DNA of 47,774 bases from Methanococcoides seepicolus (GTDB lineage Archaea; Halobacteriota; Methanosarcinia; Methanosarcinales; Methanosarcinaceae), in the NCBI RefSeq assembly GCF_023684405.1, contig NZ_JAGSOI010000012.1, forward strand, positions 1 through 47,774, written 5' to 3'. The notes below the pieces were generated by a model. The model ran no database searches, was not told the origin of the DNA, and was given only the letters and a program-made list of their open reading frames with translations. The translations under genes and the position numbers were made by a program. This document shows positions 1 to 7,505 of this stretch, piece after piece (positions within the stretch are counted from its first letter, which is position 1; each line of letters begins with the position of its first letter).

Positions 1-795
1 TCATTTGGGATGGTGAGGTTGAGCTACCATCAGGCACATTTGATTTTGTTCCTACCAACAATCAGTCTGCAAGTTATGAGATCAATAATTTCACCGATCT
101 TGGAGCTCTTGTGACTGCGAATCAAAGTGCTGGTTTTAGTATCAACATAACAGACGAATGGTACGCATCATTAGGTTCGTTCTGGATCGATGGTATTAAT
201 GGAACTAACAATGAACCATGGGGTCCTACCTCTAAATCATGGTCGATCTTGATCAATGATGTGCCAGCTTCTGAAGGACTTAGTAAGAACAAGCTGAGGA
301 ATGGGGATATTGTCAGTTTCTGGTTCTGTCCAACGAACAGTACGACATATGAACCCATCATCGATGAAGCAACATATGTCCTGAACATCACTCTGAAACC
401 TACAACTGTCATTTGGGATGGTGAGGTTGAGCTACCATCAGGCACATTTGATTTTGTTCCTACCAACAATCAGTCTGCAAGTTATGAGATCAATAATTTC
501 ACCGATCTTGGAGCTCTTGTGACTGCGAATCAAAGTGCTGGTTTTAGTATCAACATAACAGACGAATGGTACGCATCATTAGGTTCGTTCTGGATCGATG
601 GTATTAATGGAACTAACAATGAACCATGGGGTCCTACCTCTAAATCATGGTCGATCTTGATCAATGATGTGCCAGCTTCTGAAGGACTTAGTAAGAACAA
701 GCTGAGGAATGGGGATATTGTCAGTTTCTGGTTCTGTCCAGCGAACAGTACGACATATGAACCTATCATCGGTGAGGCAACATATGTCCTGAATA
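1..795 (+). repeat. In-frame 408-bp tandem repeat inside the surface protein gene
   Basis: Copy 1 starts at 1 (possibly earlier, outside the window) and copy 2 at 409. Positions 1-330 and 409-738 look base-for-base identical by eye; after that a few substitutions appear (for example caacgaac versus cagcgaac), and the copies diverge at about 795. The unit is 136 codons, so gain or loss keeps the frame. The identity at silent sites points to recent duplication or gene conversion. Confidence 0.9.
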
Positions 796-1070
796 TATCT
801 GCAGCAATTGAAAGTAGTACTAAAAGTAAAAGTAGCGGTGGTGGAACGGGTAATGCCACTATTTTGAAAGTTGTCGATGAAACACAACCAGAAGAAGATG
901 AAGGCCAAATTGCACCTGGCAAGGATGCGGATGCAGGCTCTGCAGAGCAGTCTGATGCACCAATCGATGAAGCCGAAGAACCCAAAAAAGGTCTGCCTGG
1001 ATTTGAAGGAATAGTTGCAGTATTCGGTTTGTTGCTCTCAGCTATCTTTATCGTGAGAAGAAGGATGTGA
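3..1070 (+). CDS. Surface protein with tandem DUF4430-like domains and PGF-CTERM tail (5' partial)
   Basis: The reading frame is open to the left window edge, so the N-terminus is missing. At least two copies of a domain of about 136 residues are present. Each ends in a stretch (WSILINDVPASEGL...NGDIVSFWFCP) that resembles the DUF4430/transcobalamin-C-like fold. A Ser/Gly-rich and then acidic, threonine-poor linker follows (about 75 residues). The C-terminus has the archaeosortase tripartite form: LPGF, a hydrophobic helix, then RRRM. Many Asn-X-Ser/Thr sites fit an N-glycosylated S-layer-associated protein. The protein is probably exported, cut at the PGF signal and lipid-anchored outside the cell. 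The two PQQ propeller genes downstream look like part of the same surface cluster. The ligand is unknown; a B12-like ligand should not be assumed from the fold name. Confidence 0.8.
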   Translation: MWDGEVELPSGTFDFVPTNNQSASYEINNFTDLGALVTANQSAGFSINITDEWYASLGSFWIDGINGTNNEPWGPTSKSWSILINDVPASEGLSKNKLRNGDIVSFWFCPTNSTTYEPIIDEATYVLNITLKPTTVIWDGEVELPSGTFDFVPTNNQSASYEINNFTDLGALVTANQSAGFSINITDEWYASLGSFWIDGINGTNNEPWGPTSKSWSILINDVPASEGLSKNKLRNGDIVSFWFCPANSTTYEPIIGEATYVLNISAAIESSTKSKSSGGGTGNATILKVVDETQPEEDEGQIAPGKDADAGSAEQSDAPIDEAEEPKKGLPGFEGIVAVFGLLLSAIFIVRRRM

Positions 1071-1177
1071 TAAATCGACATACAAATATTGAGACCGTGT
1101 CGGGAAAGTGATGAAGAGCATTTTCCGATACTCTCATATTGAGATTTGAAATATAGACGTTGGGGGGGGCTAAATGG

Positions 1178-3367
1178 ATGAACAAAAAAAATAAAAACGT
1201 TTTCGCTTTTTTTTTGAGTGCAATACTATTCATTTGTATCTTGTCGGGTATAGCATGCGCATCTGATTGGTCTCAGTTCCAGAAGGACAAAATTAACTCC
1301 GGAATTACAAAGGATGAAGCACCGATATCCGATCCGATGACTGGTAGTTCCTTATCATGGGAAAGGAAATTATCTTCTAACATCGACATTGCACCCATAG
1401 TTGTTGGAGACCTTGTATACGTGGCAACCGGTGACAACAAAGTGTATGCCATCGATAAAGAGACAGGAAACATCACATGGGAAAACTCTTCAAGCGGTAG
1501 CGGTTTCCTTCTTGCAAATATAGCCTACGGGAAGAACATGATCTTTGTTCCCACTAAAAATGGAAAAGTATATGCTTTTGATGCAAAGACAGGAGTTGAA
1601 ATGTGGGATGTTAAAATATCCAGTAATCAACTGAATACGCCTGTTACATACGACAATAAACGGATATTTTTCGGGGATGCTGTCAGTGGTGGCACTGGCT
1701 CATCCACTGATGGAACATACTATTGCTTTGATGTGAAGGACGGTACTGAGCTCTGGAGTCGTGACTCTACCAGTGGCGGAGGTTATTACTGGGCAGGCGC
1801 AGCTCTGAAAGGGGATTATCTGATCTATGGTGATGACAGATCACATCTGACATCGGTTGAAAAAGATACGGGTAATACCACTGATGAAATAGATGTCTCT
1901 TCCGTTTTTGGTGTTGATGTAAAGGAGATCCGTTCCTCTATTGTTTGGAACAGTGAAAAGTTATATTTCACATCAAAAGGTGGATATTGTTTTGTCCTTG
2001 GATTCAATCATAGCAGTGGCAAGTTTGACACCATGGATAGTTACAACACGTATATAGGTCCCAGTGTATCCACACCGGCAATCTACAATGGAAAGGTCTA
2101 TGTCGGAAGTGCTGGAGCTTTATCCTGTTTAAATGCATCCGATTTAACTGGTATCTGGACTTTTGCAGTATCTGGTGATGTAATGTCCTCTCCTGCTGTA
2201 TCGGAACGTTATGATACAGGAAATGGCAACGTTTACATCTATTTCACAACAAACGATGCACATGGAATGATATATTGCCTTAAAGATTACAATGGGAACA
2301 GTAATCCTGTAGAACAATGGTCATATGGGGAACCGGGAAAAACAGACTGGTCTCTTGCAGGTGTCGCGATATCTGATGGATGGATATATTATGGTACTGA
2401 CACGAATTATTTGTTTGGCTTAACAAACAAAAAAACTGTTATTGATAGTGGCGGCAGGAGAGGGGGTGGGGGTAGCGGTAGCAGTGGTTCAGCAAACATC
2501 TTATTTAGTACTGGAGAAGCGCCTGAGAATATCATTGCATTCGAAACAAGTATAAGTTACATGGCATTTGGTCATAAAACAACGTATGAGTTCTATAATC
2601 CAGATAACTATATCACCTCAATATCATTTGACGCGAAGCAGAATTGGGGGAAACAAGCTGCCGTTGTTGAGATATTGAATTCCAATTCTACGTACGGAAC
2701 ATCAATAGAGAAACAGGTCTATAAGTACCTAAACATCTGGATCGGTAAAGCTGGATTTGCAAACCCTGTACGCATGGATAATATAACTGTAGAATTCAAA
2801 GTTCTTAAATCAGAAATCAACGAAAGTACTGTAAACAGATCCACGATCACTTTGAACAGGTTCTATGATGATAAATGGAACTCTCTAAACACAGAGGAAC
2901 TCGAGGACAGGGAGGATAATGATACCATCTATTTCAGAGCAGAAACCACCGGTTTTACACCATTTGTCATATCATATGAAAATTTTTCCGAAGTTGGTGT
3001 TTTGGAGTCTGATCATATAGATGGATATAAAGTTAATTCTTCGTACACAAAAACAATAACCGGAGATTACCAAAATCTTGACATCTGGTCTGCTCTGGTT
3101 GGATTTACAACGCCTGAACGCACGGAAAATATGACCATAGAGTTCAGAGTACTAAAATCAGAAATCAACGAGAGTAATGTAAACAGGTCCACGATCACTT
3201 TGAATAGATTCTATGATGATAAATGGAACTCTCTAAACACAGAGGAACTCGAGGACAGGGAGGATAATGATACCATCTATTTCAGAGCAGAAACCACTGG
3301 TATTTCACCATTTAAGATCACAGCTGAAGCGACTCTGGAAGTGGAGGATGGAAATCGAAACCAATAA
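1178..3367 (+). CDS. Secreted PQQ-like beta-propeller protein with two PGF-pre-PGF domains
   Basis: I chose ATG 1178 (MNKKNKN) because a run of eight G lies just upstream as a ribosome binding site; the upstream TTG at 1160 would overlap it. A signal peptide ends near ACAS. Residues of about 30-425 form WD/PQQ-type blades with the recurring pattern VYAxDxxTGxxxW. A Gly/Ser-rich linker follows, then a PGF-pre-PGF domain (YKYLNIWIGKAGF...FRAETTGFTPF) and a second, shorter copy of it. In this family that domain normally precedes a PGF-CTERM anchor, but here the protein stops at DGNRNQ with no transmembrane tail, so it may be released or held by partners. It probably works in adhesion or substrate binding at the cell surface. 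PQQ itself is not implied. Confidence 0.85.
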   Translation: MNKKNKNVFAFFLSAILFICILSGIACASDWSQFQKDKINSGITKDEAPISDPMTGSSLSWERKLSSNIDIAPIVVGDLVYVATGDNKVYAIDKETGNITWENSSSGSGFLLANIAYGKNMIFVPTKNGKVYAFDAKTGVEMWDVKISSNQLNTPVTYDNKRIFFGDAVSGGTGSSTDGTYYCFDVKDGTELWSRDSTSGGGYYWAGAALKGDYLIYGDDRSHLTSVEKDTGNTTDEIDVSSVFGVDVKEIRSSIVWNSEKLYFTSKGGYCFVLGFNHSSGKFDTMDSYNTYIGPSVSTPAIYNGKVYVGSAGALSCLNASDLTGIWTFAVSGDVMSSPAVSERYDTGNGNVYIYFTTNDAHGMIYCLKDYNGNSNPVEQWSYGEPGKTDWSLAGVAISDGWIYYGTDTNYLFGLTNKKTVIDSGGRRGGGGSGSSGSANILFSTGEAPENIIAFETSISYMAFGHKTTYEFYNPDNYITSISFDAKQNWGKQAAVVEILNSNSTYGTSIEKQVYKYLNIWIGKAGFANPVRMDNITVEFKVLKSEINESTVNRSTITLNRFYDDKWNSLNTEELEDREDNDTIYFRAETTGFTPFVISYENFSEVGVLESDHIDGYKVNSSYTKTITGDYQNLDIWSALVGFTTPERTENMTIEFRVLKSEINESNVNRSTITLNRFYDDKWNSLNTEELEDREDNDTIYFRAETTGISPFKITAEATLEVEDGNRNQ
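2794..3314 (+). repeat. Duplicated 170-bp segment inside the PQQ protein gene
   Basis: Positions of about 2794-2965 and 3143-3314 encode the same part of the PGF-pre-PGF domain (EFxVLKSEINES to the end of the domain). From ttctatgatg to gaaaccac the two copies appear identical at the base level, while their starts differ. The mixture of identical and diverged parts suggests local gene conversion. Confidence 0.85.
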
Positions 3368-3489
3368 AAGAAGGACGGTTTGTTTCTACAGATCTTTGTA
3401 GATGTGGGCTGAAAAGTTATCAACATTTTGTGGATTCAAATTTGAGGTAAGTGAGGGTCAAACGATTCTGTATCAAGGATGAATGTAAA

Positions 3490-5898
3490 ATGAACAAAAA
3501 AAGAATATCTAATAAAGCATTCGTATTTTTTTTCATTTTTATATTTTTAACTTCAATGTCGACAGTCGCCACATCGTCCGATTGGTCACAGTTTCAATCT
3601 GACTGGGAACATACCGCATTAACACAGGACCCTGCAGTCAAGGATAATCCGGAAACAGCCTGGAGTGTTACCACCTCTATGTATGAAGAGAATGGTATCA
3701 ACGCCCCACCTATAATTGCAGACGATCTTGTGTATATCTATACAACGAATGGTTCCATCTGGGCATTTGACAAGAACAATGGGGATCTGGTCTGGAGAAA
3801 TAAAACCACTGGGGGAACTGCACTTCAATCATCGACACCAGCTTATGGCAATGGAAAGATCTTTGTTGCCAGCAATAGTGGTGACTTGTTTGCATTCGAT
3901 GGATTAACAGGTGAAAAGCTTTGGAATGAGCATGTGACTGACAGCAATTTTGAATGTCCTATAACCTATTTCGATCACATGATATATATCGGAGATGGAC
4001 TTAAGGGCGGAGTTGCTACAAAATATTACTATTGCTACGATGAGAACGGACAACAGCTCTGGAAATATGCTAATGAGCGATCTGCAGGATTCTTGTGGAA
4101 TGGTGCATGCGTTATAGAGGATTTCATTGTATATCCAACGCACGAAGGTAAGTTGGTAAGCCTCGATAAAGAAAACGGAGGCCTTGTAGATGAGATCGAT
4201 CTCTCTTCTGAAGTTCTCGATTTTGCAAAGGATGATCCTGGAATGTTCCGTTCATCTGTAACATATAACGATGGATTCGTATATACTACCTCAGAAAGGG
4301 GACAGTCTTTAGGATATGTATGGAAGATCGGATATGATAATGGAAAGTTCATCAATGATGGTTGGTCTACTCAGAACGGTTTCAGTACATCAACACCTGC
4401 TATCCACGATGGGAAAATCTATGTAGGACAGGGGGAACATGGTTACACAGGTAATCTCACCTGTTTGGACGATTCAACCGGAAATATTTTGTGGTCTTAT
4501 TTTGTTGATGCGGGTGTGAAGTCGTCGCCAGCCATTGCTGTGGAGGGTGAGATGACGTACATTTATTTTACAGGGGCAAAAAGTAATGGTTCTCTTTATT
4601 GCCTGAAAGAAGATGGTTCTCTTGCCTGGGAATATAATCCACCGGATGATGGATACATATTACAAGGTGCCGCAATATCTGATGGAAAAATTTACTTTGG
4701 AACGGATAGTGGATACCTCTATTGCATTCAGGAGTCAATCCCAAAAGAGTGGGAGCAGTTCCATAAGGATGCTCAAAATACTGGATATTCCCCATCTGAT
4801 GCCCCGAATACGAACAACATATTATGGGCCAGCGGAGATATAGGGGCAGTAAAAGGTTCATCACCTGTTATCGCTGACGCGAAGGTTTACGTAAACTGTG
4901 GAGACTACGTTAAATCTTTGGACCAGTATACCGGTGAGTTCCTGACAAATCACAGTAGAGGTAGCACCAAATATAATTCAATAGCTTCTCCTGCCTACCA
5001 CAACGGCAGTGTGTGGTGTGGCTTGCCTGATTCGGTTAATAGCGGTACAACAGTGGCAGATGGGAAACTATTCGAAGGTGAGTGGGACGGTCACTATTAC
5101 TGCTTCGATGAAGTGACCGGAGAGGAGTTATGGAATTTTAGTGCTAATGGGAATGTACAGGCGACACCTGCGTATGAGGAAGGCAGGGTTTATTTCACAA
5201 GCTGGGAATATGGGCAGACCTATGCAGGGTCTGTCTACTGCGTTGATTCAAATACAGGAAACCTGATCTGGAATCAGAGTGAAATTGTGTATAACTGCTG
5301 TGGTTCTCCAACGATCTATGGCAATATTGTTTATGTGACTACCTACAATTTCTATGGCGAAGGCGAGATATACGCACTGAACAAAAACAATGGTTCCATT
5401 TTATGGAAAAGGTCGATACATCGGACAGATTCAACACCAACGGTGGCTTATGGCAACGTCTATGTTTCCGGAGGAATTTATGGATACACTGATCTACAGA
5501 CATACTGTTTCGATGCAACAACCGGAGATCTCAAATGGAACACGACTCCCGGTGATGGGATTGGGGGATGGCTCTGTTCGGTTGCCGTTGCAGATGAAAA
5601 AGTATTTGTAGGCACCGCTCTTGAGACAGAAGATGATTATACCGGACTTAATGGAACATGTGCCTTGGACGCATTTACCGGGGAATTGATATGGAATTCG
5701 AAATACGGAGGATCCTCTCCAGCCGTTTCGGATGGAATGGTATTTACCATTGCGGATGGCAGAGTCTATGCTTTTGGTGATGTACTAGCTAGAGATGAAT
5801 CAACTAATGAGGAATCACCCGGTTTTGGATCATTCGTTGCAGCATCAGGATTGTTGATTTCAGCCATTTATATGATGAGAAGAAAAAGGAAAGACTGA
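3490..5898 (+). CDS. Large PQQ-like beta-propeller surface protein with PGF-CTERM tail
   Basis: The start at ATG 3490 (MNKKRIS) gives a standard signal peptide ending near ATSS and matches the start of the preceding paralogue (MNKK...SDWSQFQ). The mature protein carries two propeller-sized halves, each beginning with a W(S/E)QF(Q/H) segment (near residues 32 and 418), and a series of blades with xYCxDxxTGxxxW. The C-terminus is SPGF, a hydrophobic helix and RRKRKD, an archaeosortase-type anchor. The product is probably lipid-anchored outside the cell. It lies 122 bases after the previous gene and shares its N-terminal design, so the two are paralogues. Its role (adhesion, scaffolding or enzyme) cannot be read from the sequence. 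Confidence 0.85.
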   Translation: MNKKRISNKAFVFFFIFIFLTSMSTVATSSDWSQFQSDWEHTALTQDPAVKDNPETAWSVTTSMYEENGINAPPIIADDLVYIYTTNGSIWAFDKNNGDLVWRNKTTGGTALQSSTPAYGNGKIFVASNSGDLFAFDGLTGEKLWNEHVTDSNFECPITYFDHMIYIGDGLKGGVATKYYYCYDENGQQLWKYANERSAGFLWNGACVIEDFIVYPTHEGKLVSLDKENGGLVDEIDLSSEVLDFAKDDPGMFRSSVTYNDGFVYTTSERGQSLGYVWKIGYDNGKFINDGWSTQNGFSTSTPAIHDGKIYVGQGEHGYTGNLTCLDDSTGNILWSYFVDAGVKSSPAIAVEGEMTYIYFTGAKSNGSLYCLKEDGSLAWEYNPPDDGYILQGAAISDGKIYFGTDSGYLYCIQESIPKEWEQFHKDAQNTGYSPSDAPNTNNILWASGDIGAVKGSSPVIADAKVYVNCGDYVKSLDQYTGEFLTNHSRGSTKYNSIASPAYHNGSVWCGLPDSVNSGTTVADGKLFEGEWDGHYYCFDEVTGEELWNFSANGNVQATPAYEEGRVYFTSWEYGQTYAGSVYCVDSNTGNLIWNQSEIVYNCCGSPTIYGNIVYVTTYNFYGEGEIYALNKNNGSILWKRSIHRTDSTPTVAYGNVYVSGGIYGYTDLQTYCFDATTGDLKWNTTPGDGIGGWLCSVAVADEKVFVGTALETEDDYTGLNGTCALDAFTGELIWNSKYGGSSPAVSDGMVFTIADGRVYAFGDVLARDESTNEESPGFGSFVAASGLLISAIYMMRRKRKD

Positions 5899-5899
5899 A

Positions 5900-6100
5900 T
5901 TGTTCTTTACGGAAAAGATAATTGCTGACAGGACTTTAACCCCCAAGCAAATTTGTAACGAGTTTGATGCCTCCTACAGTATAACTATAAAACAATCGGA
6001 TCTGATCGAAATACTTGAAGACCTGAATGAGAGGGGATGTATGGAGTGCATTGATGATAAAGAGAATATATTATGGAGAAAAGCCAACGTTTCGAAGTAA
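5900..6100 (+). CDS. Small hypothetical protein, possible winged-helix fragment
   Basis: This frame follows the PQQ gene by one base and opens with TTG; I see no clear ribosome binding site and no better start. The 66 residues show a helix-turn-helix-like order: LTPKQICNEFDASY, a second helix (SDLIEILEDLNERG) and a short hairpin (CIDDKENILWR). This resembles the winged-helix part of small archaeal regulators. It may be a complete small DNA-binding protein, translated by coupling to the gene before it, or the remnant of a longer regulator. Coding status is uncertain. Confidence 0.4.
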   Translation: MFFTEKIIADRTLTPKQICNEFDASYSITIKQSDLIEILEDLNERGCMECIDDKENILWRKANVSK

Positions 6101-6387
6101 ATCGTGGATAAATACAGTAGTTCGCGAATTTCGGTTTAAACTCATATAAAAGAAATCATACTATACATTTACACGTGGTATAATTCCTCCGCATGTATTC
6201 CCAATTGCAAAAAAAGCCTCTTCTACTCGATTTAAATTAAATTTTACCGAATGCGCCAAAAATACACTACAACTTTTTTGAGCGATGAAGTTTGCCAACC
6301 AAAGTATCTAATATTAATTATATTTATGAGTGTTTCAGACAAACCATATATTAGCTAATCTAATGTATATTCTGTTGGGGTTTTAAA

Positions 6388-6579
6388 ATGTGGAGTTTTT
6401 CAAAAATAGACACCGAAAATCTGAAAGCTATCACTGATCTAGAAAGCAAATTAGGTATAACCTTAATTGCTTTTTCAGATGATGGAATCGAGTATGCAGA
6501 CTTAAATGAAGATGCTACTAAAGAAGTAAAGGACTTAGAAAAGAAACTGGGTCTTTCACTGGTAGCCATTAAAGCATAA
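6388..6579 (+). CDS. Conserved-looking 63-aa protein with an internal repeat
   Basis: ATG 6388 follows a good ribosome binding site (gttgggg, 7 bases away) and an AT-rich promoter region near 6310-6335. The protein is soluble and charged. Its two halves repeat each other: LESKLGITLIAF near residue 20 and LEKKLGLSLVAI near the end. Each is a helix followed by a strand, so it could form a small alpha/beta fold or a dimer. No known family is recognised. The isolated gene with its own promoter signals argues that it is real. Confidence 0.6.
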   Translation: MWSFSKIDTENLKAITDLESKLGITLIAFSDDGIEYADLNEDATKEVKDLEKKLGLSLVAIKA

Positions 6580-6983
6580 TAACATAGTGGATTGCAATAT
6601 TTTGCACCCACTACCTTTTTTCAATATCAATGCTTCCTACGTTAAAAAGTTACGCTTTTAAAACGAAAAGCTAATTTGATGACATTTTTTTTAATAACAT
6701 CTTCCAAATGATACCAAATATCAGATGATTGCGGAATGGATCGTAACCTCCATCCACAGAATCGAATTCAATATTATTACAACATATTATAAATATTAAT
6801 GCGGTTGGGCAGGTTTATCGGAATTCTCTACAAAGTATAGTAATAGTGCAAAATAATTTTGTTTGCCATTATGATTTACATATTTTTATCTGCGAAATAT
6901 CTATGATATCAACACTTTTTGCAGTTCCCACATCGATATCTTCTCACGATTTATGCACACGGAGGAAATGTGAATTTTGGTGG
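6580..6983. other. Intergenic region, no gene seen
   Basis: AT-rich spacer between the small plus-strand gene and the converging cobA/nrdJ operon. A plus-strand ORF that begins near 6846 runs into the 3' end of cobA on the opposite strand and lacks a family signature. No RNA gene or repeat is evident. Confidence 0.5.
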
Positions 6984-7505
6984 TTAATATTCAACACCTT
7001 CCCTTGCCGGGATGTTTTTTTCGTAAGGATGCTTCAGAAACCTCATTTCCGTTACAAGGTCTGCCCTTTCTATCAGTTCCTTGGGAGCCCTTCTTCCTGT
7101 CAGGACTAGTGTAGTCTCCTCCGGGATATCCTCCAACAGTTTGAGGATGTCTTCAGTCTTCAGAATTCCAAAGTGGGCCGCAAGGTTTATCTCGTCCAGT
7201 ATCAAGAGCCTAGGTCCCGTCTGGATAGCTTTCTTTGCAAATTCCAAGGCCTCTGCCGCCAGCTTATAGTCCTCAGGCTCAGGAGTCTTGAGGTTTATGA
7301 ACTCCTTCCTCCCGAACTGGTAAATCTCATACTCTGGTGACAATCTATCCTTTATCTTGTACTCCCCTATGTATTTTCGATCTTTCATGAACTGGATAAT
7401 TATGACCTTGTACCCGTGGCCCACCGCCCTAAGAGCCAATCCAAAGGCGCTTGTGGACTTCCCCTCACCTTCCCCTGTGTAAAGATATACCATGCCTTTA
7501 CCCAC
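6984..7505 (-). CDS. cobA: Cob(I)alamin adenosyltransferase, CobA/CobO/BtuR family
   Basis: The enzyme transfers the 5'-deoxyadenosyl group of ATP to cobalt(I) corrinoids and makes adenosylcobalamin or its precursor. The P-loop GEGEGKST lies at residues 11-18. The family features GLALRAVGHGYKV, QFMKD, LLILDEI (Walker B-like) and VLTGRRAP follow in the right order. The length of 173 residues is normal. The start is GTG at 7505, directly after the stop of nrdJ, with GGAGGTG placed just upstream; ATG 7493 is the alternative. Sitting behind a B12-dependent ribonucleotide reductase, it probably supplies that enzyme's cofactor. Confidence 0.93.
   Translation of the reverse strand: MGKGMVYLYTGEGEGKSTSAFGLALRAVGHGYKVIIIQFMKDRKYIGEYKIKDRLSPEYEIYQFGRKEFINLKTPEPEDYKLAAEALEFAKKAIQTGPRLLILDEINLAAHFGILKTEDILKLLEDIPEETTLVLTGRRAPKELIERADLVTEMRFLKHPYEKNIPAREGVEY

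Noticed and set aside
530-1081. Minus-strand ORF of 183 codons
   Set aside because: Antisense to the tandem-repeat surface protein; its own repeat simply mirrors the DNA repeat.
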